Below, piece by piece: positions 54,975-64,000 of a DNA stretch of 64,000 bases. The first letter of the stretch is position 1, and each line of letters opens with the position of its first letter. A program made the translations under genes and the position numbers. Source of the DNA: JACRCT01 sp049841135 (lineage in GTDB: Bacteria > Myxococcota > Myxococcia > Myxococcales > UBA5297). Under the pieces are notes generated by a model. It did not search any database and was not told the DNA's origin. It worked only from the letters and a program-made list of their open reading frames with translations. Location: positions 1,302,001-1,366,000 of the forward strand of contig JASGHK010000005.1 in assembly GCA_049841135.1 (NCBI GenBank), written 5' to 3'.

Positions 54975-55125
54975 CTACAAAGGCCCCAGCTTCAGCGTGG
55001 CGGCCGGTCCGTCGGAGCGGAGGAAGTCGTGATCCATGGCGCCCAGCTTCCACCCGGGAAGTTGTTGCGGGTAGAGGTGCGGCGCGGGCTTCTCTCGAAC
55101 GAACCGCGCGTGATCTCCTTCGTCA
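54975..55125 (-). CDS. possible small protein beside radical SAM gene (frameshifted)
   Basis: If one base near 55095 is missing, the minus strand reads MTKEITRGSF, then EKPAPHLYPQQLPGWKLGAM and DHDFLRSDGPAATLKLGPL, about 50 aa. Composition is protein-like, but there is no clear ribosome site and the join is uncertain. It could be a small peptide partner of the radical SAM enzyme, or a leftover of its missing N-terminal region. Confidence 0.3.
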
Positions 55126-55206
55126 TTCGATGAATGACCACGGCTCGAATGGTGCTGACGCGGGCCCTTTGAAGAGTCGGGCCGCACTTCGTTTGCGAGA
55201 GCGGCC

Positions 55207-55725
55207 CTACGCTCGTCCGCCGCGCACATCCCCGATGCCGGTCAGGCTTCGGTACACGCGCTTGCCAGCGGATTCCCAAGCCAGCTCGAGGTTCAAGAAG
55301 AGGTAGCCATCGGTCACCCGCAGCTCGCCTTTGGCCGCCGGTTCCTTGGCTTCGATGGTGCCGTCGACGTCGACAACCAGCGTGATTGAAGGCTCGAACG
55401 GGATGACCAGCTTGTAGGTCCCGTCCTGGCAGCACAGCGTTCCCAGCGCCTCGGCGTCGCCGCGGATGACGAGGCCGTACTCGCCGTCCAGCAGCTCGGG
55501 CACGCTCTGCGGAAGATCGGTCGCGACCTGCAGGAGCTTGGAGAGCTCGCGCTGATAGGCGGCGCGGCCCGATGGCGTCAGCCGATCCTTGAGCTGCTCG
55601 AAGGTCCGCTTCAGCGTCGCCAGGGTACCGGGCTTGGCGCGCAGCGCCGCGAAGAGCGCCTTCACTTCGTTCGCGTCGAGCGCGGTCGCGCCGTCGAAGC
55701 CATTGGAAGAATTGCTGTTTCCCAC
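55207..55725 (-). CDS. hypothetical protein
   Basis: 172 aa from GTG 55725 with GAGGGGAG upstream. Helical first half (ANEVKALFAALRAKPGTLAT, PSGRAAYQRELSKLLQVATD), beta-rich second half (LLDGEYGLVIRGDAEALGTL, YKLVIPFEPSITLVVDVDGT). No signal peptide, no family recognised. It lies downstream of the DVW-repeat lipoprotein gene on the same strand. Confidence 0.6.
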   Translation of the reverse strand: MGNSNSSNGFDGATALDANEVKALFAALRAKPGTLATLKRTFEQLKDRLTPSGRAAYQRELSKLLQVATDLPQSVPELLDGEYGLVIRGDAEALGTLCCQDGTYKLVIPFEPSITLVVDVDGTIEAKEPAAKGELRVTDGYLFLNLELAWESAGKRVYRSLTGIGDVRGGRA

Positions 55726-55863
55726 GGCGGCCACTCCCCTCTTCGGCTCGGGTCGCCGGCTCGTGCCGGCATCTGCTTCGCCGGCATTATCGGCACGCTT
55801 CCGCTCGAAGTTTCGCCGGTGGTTGCAGGGGGATAGCCGCCGTGGATTTGAAGGACCTCCGCT

Positions 55864-55910
55864 TGAGGGGCCGGGCTCAGCCTGCGAATTCGGATTCGGA
55901 ACCTGGCCCC
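55864..55910. repeat. partial copy of the 68-bp palindromic element
   Basis: Only the right arm is intact (55889-55910, ending GGAACCTGGCCCC); the left arm is lost. It lies 3 bp from the stop of the DVW-repeat gene. The rest of the gap 55726-55913 holds nothing else recognisable. Confidence 0.8.
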
Positions 55911-55913
55911 GGC

Positions 55914-58699
55914 TCAAGGGCCGACGGGATACTGCCGCCGGAGGATGCCTTCGACTGAAACGGTTCGAATGACTCCGTCCTCGGTTCCCCAGATCGTTCC
56001 GCAGCCGGCAGGCAAAGCCGTGCTCGTCCAAGCAGTTCCGTCCCAGAAGCTCATCGTCCAGGGCTCCGGGCAGATCCAGTGCTGCTTTCCAGACGAGAAC
56101 CCATCCCAGGCCCGCGCCAAGCTGTTCATGCTCTTGAGAGTCGTCTTGACCCACGCCGTTCCATCCCAGCGATAGACCCAGCCATCGAGCATCGCCAGGG
56201 ACTCGTCCGAGGGCCCACGCGAGATGTAGAGCTTGGTGAAGGGCTCGGGGAAGCTCGTGAGCACCCAGGTCGACCCGTTCCACTTCGCGAGTTTCGAATT
56301 GCCCGTCGCCCAGAAGTTTCCAGGCGCGGTCCCCCAGATCTCGCCCAGGCCCGCCGCCGTCTCCAGTGGCGTCTGCCAGCCGGTTCCATCCCAGCGGTAG
56401 AGCCTCCCTCCCGTGCTCAGCCAGAAGCTCCCCTTGGCCCAGCGCATGGACGCGCGCGGTGGCGAAGCCGGCAGGCGCTTCGGAGGCAAACCAGCCCGTC
56501 CCGTCGAAGTGGGTCAAGTCGTTCTCGACTTGGAGCCAGATGTCGTCGTTCGAGGTGCCGGAGAGAGAGCTCGTAGTCGACCTGACCGTACGGGTCTTGG
56601 TCCAGGCGCTGCCGTCGAAGTGCATCAAATCCTTGTGGTGGAGGAGCCAGATTCTGGTTTCCCGTGCCGTAGACGGGCGCGTACTCCGTGGTCGCCCCCC
56701 AGTCGCTCCCCACATCGGGAGCTCGGCAAGTAGCGAACCCATTGACCCGAGACCCGCCGCCAGATCCCGTGACCGACCACCCACTCCGGCTGGCTGCGAG
56801 GCCAGCCGCTCGTCCTTCCCGTCTCCTCTGCTGGACCTGGCCTCCCCCGCGACTGCCACGCTCCGTTGACCTGCACGAACTGCTCGCCGCTCTTCGCCGT
56901 CACCACGAGTTGCGCGCCGTCCTTCGACAGGCTCTTCGCGTCGGCCGGGGCTGGGGACGAGCTCCAAGCAGAGCCGTCCCAGCGCAAGAGCGCGTCGCCG
57001 AGCGCCCACACCTCCGTCGGCGAGACGCAGAGCGCATCGACCCACCCTGAGCCCGTCATGCCGTTCGACTGCTCGGCCCACGCCGTGCCGTCCCAGTGGA
57101 GCGCGACCGAAGGGACGGACCCGTTCCCGATCGCCCAGACGTCCCCTGCTCGAGGAACCGCACAGCACGTAGTTCGAGCAGTCGACGAGCGACGGCTGCT
57201 CGGTCGTCGTCCACTCGGTGCCATTCCAGTGGTGAGTGAGGGTCGCGATGGGCTTGTTCAGCGTGTTCCTCCACTCGATGGCCCAGACGTCGTTGGGGCT
57301 CGATCCCCAGATCTTGCTCGGGGCAATGGAGGTGCGGTCCCACGCCAGCCCATTCCAGCGCCATAGGCCCTTGGCACCTCCGGCCCAGACGTCCTGCCGC
57401 GAGAAGGCCCAGAGGGTCGTCACGTAGCGCGGCTCGGGGTGGTAGCGCCAGTTCACGCCGTCGAACTGGAGCAGGTAGTCCCAGCCCAACACCCACAGGT
57501 TCTGGGGGTGCGAGCCCTCGAATCGCAGAGAAGAAGCCTCCGAGCGGCTTGGGCTCCTCCCAGCACCACCCGTCGGAGTTGCAGACCTGGTCCACGCACT
57601 TTCCGGTGGAGTCGACGACCTGGCCGATCGCACAGACCACGGCACCGCCGTCGGCCGGGATGGGACCGGCGTCGGTCGACGGTCCCGCATCGGGCTCGGC
57701 GGGGATGCCGGCATCGGGAGGATTGGCGTCCTCAGAGAAGTGGAGGATCGCCCCGCCGAGTCCCACCGCCCAGACGTCTGACGGGCCCGCGCTCCAGATC
57801 GCCTGCACGAAGGCGTCGGTGTCTGCAGGGACGGCCCTCCACGAGCACCCGTTCCAGTGCTTGATGCTCCCCGCGCCGTTGCCCGCAACCCACACGTCCC
57901 TGGAGCTCGTTCCCCAGAGCGCCGCCACGTAGTCCATCTGAGTCACGTCCGACCAGCTCGAGCCGTCCCAGTGCCGCACGACGCTGCGCAAGGCGTCGCG
58001 GCTGCCGACGACCCAGACGTCGCTGGTGCTGCTTCCCCAGACACGGGAATACGTCGTCCCGGTGGCCTCGTATCGCGTCCAGCTCGTCCCGTCCCAATGC
58101 GCCAGCAGCTCCTGGCCCACCGCCCACAGGTCGGTCGACGACGTCCCCCAGAGCCCCGCGATGTAGGCCGTGCCCGACTCAGTCTTCGGAAGGCCCGCCT
58201 GCTTCCAGGCAGTCCCGTCCCAGTGGGCGACCAGTGGGTAGGTGATGGCGAGCACGCTGGCCCCTGCCGCCCAGACGTCGTTTCGGCCGAAGCCCCAGAC
58301 GGTGAGGAAGTTCCGGTTGGCCTCGAACCCGGGGACCGCCGTCCACGTCGCTCCATCCCAGTGGACCATCGCCCCGCTCCCGCCGACGCCCCAGACATCG
58401 TCCGCCGCGCTGCCCCACAGCGACGTCACCTTCGCCGAACCCTCGACGCTCGACCACCGCGAGCCGTCGTAGTGGAGCAGGGCGCTGCTCTTCATCGAGC
58501 TGGCCCAGACGTCGTTGGGGCCGCTGCCCCAGACCGCGGTGAGGTCGCTGGTCGTGCCGCTGGCCACCGTGCGCCATCGGCCGGTCGGCGACGGGTCGCA
58601 GACCTCGGTCGCCGCGTCGGGCGGCACCGTTCCCACATAGCGGATGTCCGTGATGCAGCTGCAGAGCGCGAGGCAGAAGAGCACGAGCGTCCAACGCAT
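55914..58699 (-). CDS. DVW-repeat beta-propeller lipoprotein (five frameshifts)
   Basis: 926 aa after removing five single extra bases: near 57537-57541, near 57142-57146, 56717-56724 (GGGAGCTC), 56650-56654 (GATTC for GATC) and 56424-56430 (GAAGCTC for GAGCTC). ATG 58699 with GGGAGGAATC. Lipobox LALCSC. Almost the whole protein is a ~45-residue repeat with the pattern VWGSGPNDVWAVG-x(5-10)-HWDGTSW, for example LTAVWGSGPNDVWASSMKSS and RVWGSSTSDVWVVG. A Pro/Asp/Gly linker and Cys pair (VCNSDGWCW) divide two propeller-like halves. Surface role inferred. Confidence 0.8.
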
Positions 58700-58781
58700 G
58701 GATTCCTCCCGAGTCCGTTGTCGCTTCTTCGACCCCCGACTCCCGGAAACCTCGCAGCCCGAGTTGCCGGAGATCAGCGGC

Positions 58782-59745
58782 TCAGCTCGGCATGAGCTGG
58801 GTGGCGAACGCACCTTGAGGGAAGAGGTCGAGGTAGCGCAGCAGATCGGCCCGGCATCCGGCGAGGTCGCCGACCCGGCTGCGTGCCGTCGCCCGGCCGA
58901 AGAGCGCCCGCTCCAGGGTGGCGCCGCCGCCGGTCACGAGCTCGTCGAACAGCGGGAGCGCTTCCGCGAATCGCCCGACCTCCGAAGACAGCTCCCCCTG
59001 GAGCAGCACGAGCTGCGCTCGCCGGACGCTGCCTTTCGGGAGCTTCGGTGTGAGCCCGTCCAGCTCGACCAGCGCCTCTCCGCTGCGATGAAGCGCGACC
59101 AGGGCCTCGATTCGGGCCGCGCTCGCCTCCTCCTCGAGCGCGCCGCTCGGATGCCGGGTCTTCAGAATCGTCGAGAGCCGCCAGCGCCTCTGCGGCATCG
59201 TGCCGGTCGCGTAGGTGGTGGAGCGCGCCTGCGAGCAGGCGCGCCTCCGCCGCGAGCGGGGATTCGCTCGGCAGCGATGGTGGGGGCGGCGCGATTCCTT
59301 CGAACGGCTTGGGCTCCGCGGTTGGGGTCTTCGCCTCGTCGCTTCTCGGCCGCAAGGTGACCGGCTTCCGGACTGCAGGCTCTGGGGTCGAAGCCTCGGG
59401 AACGGTCTCCTCGGCCCGACCGACGCTCTCGGTCGGGTCCGGCTCGGGCGGCACCGGCGGGGGAAGGACGAGCGGCTCTTGTTGCAGCGTCGGCAGGACG
59501 TAGACGCCGTAGGACGTCGCTGCCGCCGAAGCCGCTACGAGAAGCACCAAGCCGGCGACGGGAGCCAGCCTGGCCCCGCGGGTCGGAGCCGCGAGCTCGC
59601 GTTCGAGGTCGCGCTGGATCTGACCGAGCTGGGCCGTGGAGGGCCCCGGGAGCGCCACCCGAGCGCTCCTCAACATGCGGCCCGCGCGGGCTGGTTCAGT
59701 CCCGTCTTCAGCCAACTCGGAAAGGCGCTTGGTTTCGGGAGCCAT
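58782..59745 (-). CDS. membrane-anchored TPR-like protein, putative anti-sigma partner (frameshifted)
   Basis: 320 aa when GAATC at 59165-59169 is restored to GATC. The N-terminal ~65 residues are cytoplasmic; one helix follows (LAPVAGLVLLVAASAAATSYGVYV), then a Pro-rich linker and a TPR-like C-terminus (GALEEEASAARIEALVALHR, EVGRFAEALPLFDELV). Its ATG overlaps the stop of the ECF sigma gene (TGATG). That layout is typical of an anti-sigma factor, although no zinc-binding ASD motif is visible. Confidence 0.65.
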
Positions 59746-60329
59746 CAGCGAGCTCCTTCCTGGGCACTTCGGTTCAGCTCGACCAGCAGCTTCGCCCGGG
59801 CGCGGTGAAGCCACGTCCAGACCGTCCCCACCCGGGCCTCCATCAGTTGGGCGATCTCCTCCCCGCTCAACCCCTCGATTTCAAAGAGGATCAGCACGGT
59901 CCGGTCCCGTTCTCGCAGGCAGTCCAAGGCTCGATACAGCGCCGCGACTTCTTGCTCGCGCTGCAGAGCCTCCAGCGGCCCATCACTCCGGGAGGCGACG
60001 TCGAGGGCCTGGCGTTGCTGCTCCTGCGTCCCGCCAAAGAGCCACCGCGTCAGCTTCGCCCGCCGACGCCGCCGCGCCACCTCGTTGGCGGTGATCCGGA
60101 AGAGCCAGGTCGACAGCTGCGACTCGCCACGAAACTCCGGCAAGTGCTGGTAGACCTTGAGGAAAACGTCATGGACCACGTCGTCGACGTCCGCGCCCGG
60201 CCCGCTCAGCTGGTGTGCCCACCGCCCCACCGTCGGCGCCCAGAGCCGGTAGACGTCCGCAGGTTCGCGGGCGACCCGTTCCTCGGGCGGAGCCAGCACC
60301 TGGTGCCCGGAAGTGGCCGCGGGTTGCAT
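59745..60329 (-). CDS. ECF-type RNA polymerase sigma factor
   Basis: 194 aa. Region 2: VYRLWAPTVGRWAHQLSGPG, DVDDVVHDVFLKVYQHLPEF, STWLFRITANEVARRRRR. Region 4: LDCLRERDRTVLILFEIEGL, SGEEIAQLMEARVGTVWTWL, HRARAKL. It would direct RNA polymerase to an alternative promoter, likely for surface genes. Coupled to the TPR/anti-sigma-like gene, with a beta-barrel gene 30 bp upstream. Confidence 0.92.
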   Translation of the reverse strand: MQPAATSGHQVLAPPEERVAREPADVYRLWAPTVGRWAHQLSGPGADVDDVVHDVFLKVYQHLPEFRGESQLSTWLFRITANEVARRRRRAKLTRWLFGGTQEQQRQALDVASRSDGPLEALQREQEVAALYRALDCLRERDRTVLILFEIEGLSGEEIAQLMEARVGTVWTWLHRARAKLLVELNRSAQEGAR

Positions 60330-60359
60330 CGGAGGTTCGATTCTCGAGCCCGAGATTCC

Positions 60360-61238
60360 TTACGGGGCCCACGAGGCGCCCAGCGCGCCGCAGGCGTCGA
60401 TGAGCGGCAAATCGACCCTCTCGTCGCTGCCGTGAAGCTGCATGCGAGTCCGTTGGAACCAGCCGGTTCCGAGCGCCGCAACCCACAGCCTCACGGGACC
60501 GACCGGCAGCGACACGCGGAGGTCGAGACCGGCGCCCACTCGGCCGCCATGCGAGTTCTGGTCGACGGCGAAGCCTTGCCCCTCGAGCTGGTAGACGCCT
60601 CCCACCAGCGCGACTCCAGGTTCGAGCGTCACGGGCCCCAGCTCGAACCGGATCCGCGGCCCCAGGCGTGCGTCGACGGGCGTGTAGGCCACCGTGCCCG
60701 ATGCGAGGCGAACTGAGGAGCTGGCGTTGAATCCCACCGACAGGCCAATCCACCAGTGGTGGCTGCGCGAGCCGAGGCTGACGTCGAGCAGGGCCCCAGC
60801 CGCCAGGTTCTGACTCGCCAGCGTCGCGGCCGCTCCCAGCTCCCAGGCAAGCCCTGCGGGCGGAGGCGGCTCAGGGGTCTGGGGCGGAGACGGTGTTGGC
60901 TGGACCTGGACCGGAAGGTCGGGCCCGGGTGGCTCGGCGGCGCGGATCTGCTCGGTCCAGGCCTGCACGAAGACCGCGCAGGCCTGAGCGAGGTCGTCGC
61001 AGGCGAAGCCCGACTTGAACTCCTTGCGCGAGAGGATGGCCCCGGCGGTGTCACGCAGCTCGACGACCACTTCGGCGCCGGTCGAGTCCACCCAGGCGCG
61101 ATAGGCGGCGCGTGTCTCAGCTTGCTGGAGCCGACTCAGGTGCTGGGCGACCTCCTCCGGCGAGGGGCAAGAGCCGAGGCCAGAGACCTGGACGACACCG
61201 ACGAGCGACGCGAGCACGAGTTGCGGCGCCACCAGCAT
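60360..61238 (-). CDS. putative outer-membrane beta-barrel protein
   Basis: 292 aa. Signal MLVAPQLVLASLVGVVQVSG. A first domain with two cysteines (SCPSPEEVAQHL...ACDDLAQACAVFVQAW) is followed by a Pro-rich linker and about eight amphipathic strands (HWWIGLSVGFNASSSVRLAS, RIRFELGPVTLEPGVALVGG, GLDLRVSLPVGPVRLWVAAL). The combination is common in myxobacteria beside ECF sigma factors. Ends GASWAP without a terminal Phe. Confidence 0.65.
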   Translation of the reverse strand: MLVAPQLVLASLVGVVQVSGLGSCPSPEEVAQHLSRLQQAETRAAYRAWVDSTGAEVVVELRDTAGAILSRKEFKSGFACDDLAQACAVFVQAWTEQIRAAEPPGPDLPVQVQPTPSPPQTPEPPPPAGLAWELGAAATLASQNLAAGALLDVSLGSRSHHWWIGLSVGFNASSSVRLASGTVAYTPVDARLGPRIRFELGPVTLEPGVALVGGVYQLEGQGFAVDQNSHGGRVGAGLDLRVSLPVGPVRLWVAALGTGWFQRTRMQLHGSDERVDLPLIDACGALGASWAP

Positions 61239-61375
61239 GGACTTCCCCTCCAGTCGCCTTTCCGACCGGGCGAGCGGGCCGCGAGGCTACACGATTTCAG
61301 TGTGTGCGGCGTTGTCTGGGCGTGTCGGCTCGGGCTCGTGCTACCCTGCCCGCCCGTTCGACCTCGGCACTCCCG

Positions 61376-62071
61376 ATGGACCCCACCACCATCAACACCA
61401 ACCTCCAGGACATGCTCCTCGACGACCGCCGCGAGCGGATCGAAGAGGTGGTGGCCCAACGGACCCGGTCGCTGGCGGTGGTGCTCGAGGACCTCGAAGA
61501 CCCGCACAACATCGCGGCGGTGCTGCGCAGCTGCGAGGCCTTCGGCATCCAGGAAGTCCACGCCATCACCCGCAACTTCGCCTTCCATCCGAACCCGAAG
61601 ATCACCCAGGGCGCCGAGAAGTGGCTCGACCTGTCGCTCTACCGGGAGCCGGAGCGCTGCCTCTCGATCCTCAAGCAGCGGGGCTATCTGCTCGCCGCGA
61701 CTCATCTTTCCGATGACGCCATCTCGCTCTTCGACTTGCCGATCGACCGGCCCGTCGCTCTCGTGTTCGGCACCGAGAAGACCGGGGTGACCCCCGAGAT
61801 GGTTTCGCGCTGCGACGTCCGCTTCAAGATCCCGATGCTCGGCTTCTCGCAGAGCTTCAACATCTCGGTCGCCACGGCCATCTGCCTGTCGCACTTGGTC
61901 TTCAAGCGCTTGGAGAAGCTCGGGAAAACCGGTGATCTCCCGCCCGCGGAACAGCAGGCGATGCGCGAGAAGTTCTTCAGCCTGGCCATCAAGCAGCGAC
62001 ACCGTATCTTCCAGCCGAAGGCCCAGCCAAAGCGCCAGAAGAATCCGGGCGATGAGCCGTCGAAGCCCTGA
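61376..62071 (+). CDS. TrmH/SpoU-family RNA 2'-O-methyltransferase
   Basis: 231 aa from ATG 61376. SPOUT motifs: LEDPHNIAAVLRSCEAFGIQ (motif 1 with N and R), VALVFGTEKTGVTPE (motif 2), KIPMLGFSQSFNISVATAIC (motif 3, trefoil knot). Lys/Arg-rich C-terminal tail. Closest in layout to TrmH, which methylates tRNA guanosine 18, but rRNA methyltransferases share these motifs, so the target is not certain. Confidence 0.88.
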   Translation: MDPTTINTNLQDMLLDDRRERIEEVVAQRTRSLAVVLEDLEDPHNIAAVLRSCEAFGIQEVHAITRNFAFHPNPKITQGAEKWLDLSLYREPERCLSILKQRGYLLAATHLSDDAISLFDLPIDRPVALVFGTEKTGVTPEMVSRCDVRFKIPMLGFSQSFNISVATAICLSHLVFKRLEKLGKTGDLPPAEQQAMREKFFSLAIKQRHRIFQPKAQPKRQKNPGDEPSKP

Positions 62072-62095
62072 CGACATCGCCTTACAGGAGAGCCC

Positions 62096-62986
62096 ATGAA
62101 CCCCGTCGCCGTCCTTTGCCTGGCTGCTCTGCTCGCCGCGCCTTCCGCCGCCGCTCCTGCGAAGGCTCCCGACAAGAAGTGCGAGCCCGCTGCGGTTGCG
62201 AAGGCCGACCCCAAAGCCGAACCGGCCAAGACCGAGCCTGCTCCTGCCGCGAAGGCCGAGCCCAAGACCGAACCGAGGGCCGAGCCGAAGTCAGAGGCCA
62301 AGCCGAAGACAGACGCCAAGCCGGAGCCGAAGGCTGAAGCGAAGGCCGAACCCAAGGCGGGCGAGCAGGTGGTGGTCACCGACAAGACGCCGATGGACCC
62401 CGAGGTCCGCAAAGCCGTGGACTCGATGCAGAAGTTCTATGAGGACACGAAGGATTTCCAGGCGAACTTCAAGCAGGTCTACAAGTACAAGACCTTCGCC
62501 AAGACCAACGAAGCCACCGGCAAGATGATGTTCAAGAAGGTCGGCCCGCAGATGCGCTGGGACTACCTCAAGCCCGACGAGAAGGTCTTCGTCATCGCCG
62601 CCGAGAAGGTCTTCGCCTACGACAAGGCCGCCAAGCAGCTCATCGTCTCGCGCATGTCCGCCGACCACCTCTCGGCGTCGGTCACCTTCCTGTGGGGCCA
62701 GGGCAACCTCGACCACGAGTTCCGGATCACCAAGGCCGACCGCAAGGACCTGACCGGCGGCTTCGCGCTCGAGCTGACCCCCAAGATCACCGACCCCCGC
62801 TTCCAGAAAGTCTTCTTCCTGCTCGACCCCAAGACCTACGCGGTCAAGGAGTCTCTGGTCGTCGACCCCGACGGCAGCGAAAACCGGATCAGCTTCGCCA
62901 ACCAGAAGACCAACACCGGCATCTCCAACGACGCCTTCAAGATCGAGCCGCCCGCCGACGTGCAGATCAAGCGGATGGACGAGTAG
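62096..62986 (+). CDS. lolA: outer-membrane lipoprotein carrier LolA
   Basis: 296 aa. Signal MNPVAVLCLAALLAAPSAAA, then a ~75-residue KAEPK repeat linker that is long for the family. The LolA fold: AVDSMQKFYEDTKDFQANFK, GKMMFKKVGPQMRWDYLKPD, VFVIAAEKVFAYDKAAKQLI, and late EFRITKADRKDLTGGFALEL strands. It carries lipoproteins across the periplasm to the outer membrane, fitting the many lipoproteins in this window. Ends 36 bp before the Dabb gene. Confidence 0.88.
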   Translation: MNPVAVLCLAALLAAPSAAAPAKAPDKKCEPAAVAKADPKAEPAKTEPAPAAKAEPKTEPRAEPKSEAKPKTDAKPEPKAEAKAEPKAGEQVVVTDKTPMDPEVRKAVDSMQKFYEDTKDFQANFKQVYKYKTFAKTNEATGKMMFKKVGPQMRWDYLKPDEKVFVIAAEKVFAYDKAAKQLIVSRMSADHLSASVTFLWGQGNLDHEFRITKADRKDLTGGFALELTPKITDPRFQKVFFLLDPKTYAVKESLVVDPDGSENRISFANQKTNTGISNDAFKIEPPADVQIKRMDE

Positions 62987-63021
62987 GCTCTCGAAGTCGA
63001 AGTCCAAGCCCGGGGGCAACA

Positions 63022-63330
63022 ATGATCCGCCACATCGTGATGTGGAAGCTCAAGGACCACGCCGACGGCGCCGACAAGGCGACCAACGCCGCCAAGGTCA
63101 AGGAGCTCCTCGAGTCCTGCCGCGATCTGGTTCCGGGCATGCGGCTTCTAGAAGTCGCGCTGCCCACCCCGGGCCTCGAGGCGAGCTGCGACGTCGTCCT
63201 CTACTCCGAGTTCGACGACAAGACCGCCCTCGACGCCTACCAGAACCACCCCAAGCATGTGGCCATCAAGCCGAAGATCCTCGCCGTGCGCGAGGAGCGG
63301 CAGTGCATGGACTACGTGACCATGAGCTAG
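63022..63330 (+). CDS. Dabb (stress-responsive alpha-beta barrel) protein
   Basis: 102 aa. MIRHIVMWKLKDHADG start, LESCRDLVPGMRLLEVAL, CDVVLYSEFDDKTALDAYQN, HPKHVAIKPKILAVREERQC. This is a complete single Dabb domain, a dimeric ferredoxin-like barrel. Role unknown; relatives include stress-response proteins and small-molecule binders. Confidence 0.88.
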   Translation: MIRHIVMWKLKDHADGADKATNAAKVKELLESCRDLVPGMRLLEVALPTPGLEASCDVVLYSEFDDKTALDAYQNHPKHVAIKPKILAVREERQCMDYVTMS

Positions 63331-63389
63331 CCGAGGCAGCGCGGTTTTTCTGGCTCTGGGCCACCCGCACTCTTGGTAGTGTGCGGCCC

Positions 63390-64000
63390 ATGCTCAAACT
63401 AAGTGACCTCTTCTACCAATTGCGAAAAGCCGGCTCCCCAGCCGCGGTGAAGAAGCTGCTCAAGCAGCTCGACACGGTTGAAGACGCCGACCCCCTCCAT
63501 GCAGCGGCCACGAAGGGAGCCTTGCTGGCGCGGCTGGGCCAGCTCGACGAGGCGGCCGAGGCGCTCGCGCCGGTCGTCGCTGCCGCGAAGAAGAAGGCGA
63601 TCGGCCTCGACCAGCTCACGAATTTCCATCCGACCGACGGCAGCTTCTGGTGGTGCCCGGCCGAGGCCGAGAACGCCAAGGCGTTCTCGGGCAAGCGCAA
63701 GCCCGGCAGCAGGGACCTCTCCTTCATCGCCGAATACTTCTGTGCGACCGAGAAGCCGGCCAAGGCCGCCCAGGTTGCCAGCGAAGTGCTGGGGCTCGAC
63801 GAGGCGGTGGTCCACTTCCACCTCGGCATGGCGGCGGCGAAGAAGGATCCCATGGCGGCCGAGGAGCATCTGACGAAGGCGATGCAGCAGGCCGAGGCCA
63901 ACCGCGACTACACCCTGTACACGAAGGTCAGCGCCCAGCTCGCCGGCGTGCAGGTCAAGGACCCGAAGAAGGTCCTGGCGACGGTCACCGCTGCTGCCGA
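63390..64000 (+). CDS. TPR-like protein (cut by window end)
   Basis: At least 203 aa; no stop before the window end. ATG 63390. The start reads MLKLSDLFYQLRKAGSPAAV. Helical repeats: ALLARLGQLDEAAEALAPVV, DEAVVHFHLGMAAAKKDPMA, EEHLTKAMQQAEANRDYTLY. A non-TPR patch TNFHPTDGSFWWCPAEAENA lies between repeats. Function unknown. Confidence 0.7.
   Translation, partial: MLKLSDLFYQLRKAGSPAAVKKLLKQLDTVEDADPLHAAATKGALLARLGQLDEAAEALAPVVAAAKKKAIGLDQLTNFHPTDGSFWWCPAEAENAKAFSGKRKPGSRDLSFIAEYFCATEKPAKAAQVASEVLGLDEAVVHFHLGMAAAKKDPMAAEEHLTKAMQQAEANRDYTLYTKVSAQLAGVQVKDPKKVLATVTAAA

Overview
The window is a very GC-rich chromosomal segment with dense, mostly short operons and no rRNA, tRNA, CRISPR array or intact insertion sequence that I could find. 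The gene content points to Myxococcota or a close deltaproteobacterial relative. Signs are a Ser/Thr protein kinase with a C-terminal tetratricopeptide region, a TIGR02996 repeat-companion protein, a MYXO-CTERM-like tail on a SpoIID-type lipoprotein, CGNGVCEAGE cysteine repeats, a large DVW/DGTxW repeat lipoprotein, and many lipoproteins of unknown function. This placement is inference from families, not a database match.

Layout. 0-8.6 kb: DUF2147 protein, pssA, a cysteine-peptidase-like protein, a Cys-repeat lipoprotein and a large Ser/Thr kinase. 8.8-14.8 kb: Sel1-repeat membrane protein with its coupled partner, a SpoIID/MYXO-CTERM lipoprotein and a GNAT/YoaP acetyltransferase. 15-25.3 kb: LuxR-type response regulator, lactate permease, PhnD-like binding protein, TIGR02996/FHA protein, spmA-spmB and a retropepsin-like lipoprotein. 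25.4-34.2 kb: an M2-like metallopeptidase, a strong terminator, then the most unusual locus of the window. That locus holds five tandem precursor-like genes ending in a shared YKGV-aromatic motif, two tandem radical SAM/SPASM maturases, a lipoprotein and a sulfatase-fold enzyme. 34.3-44.9 kb: DUF3617, DUF2089-DUF4097 operon with a visible promoter and dyad, phosphodiesterase-like protein, DUF4185-like protein, large DUF7151-like lipoprotein and DUF3089 hydrolase. 45.2-47.5 kb: quinol-type nitric oxide reductase. 47.5-55.7 kb: SUKH-like, Cys-rich lipoproteins, a cyclic-nucleotide-binding protein, and a radical SAM gene carrying a palindromic element in frame. 55.9-61.2 kb: an apparent surface operon (beta-barrel, ECF sigma factor, TPR/anti-sigma-like protein, DVW-repeat lipoprotein). 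61.4-64 kb: TrmH-family methyltransferase, LolA, Dabb protein and a TPR-like gene cut by the window end.

The centre of interest is 27348-32128, which looks like a ribosomally synthesised, post-translationally modified peptide (RiPP) locus. Two precursors are short (57 and 59 aa). Three are long, and after repairing obvious frameshifts all three are exactly 229 aa. They share a leader-like helix and the C-terminal motif. The genes are packed head to tail with the two radical SAM/SPASM enzymes. The long forms carry an internal lipobox-like segment, which would be unusual for a RiPP precursor.

Many genes are broken by single-base changes. Sixteen of these sit at GAGCTC, GAGATC or GATC sites that have gained one base. 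Removing the base restores full frames and sensible stops, so I treat most as consensus errors, perhaps caused by a modified-base motif, rather than as real pseudogenes. Several dispersed short repeats also recur: a 68-bp palindrome, 9-bp GTCCAC minisatellites, GAAGCCC tracts and a GGTTGCC-GTCGGAGCTG repeat.
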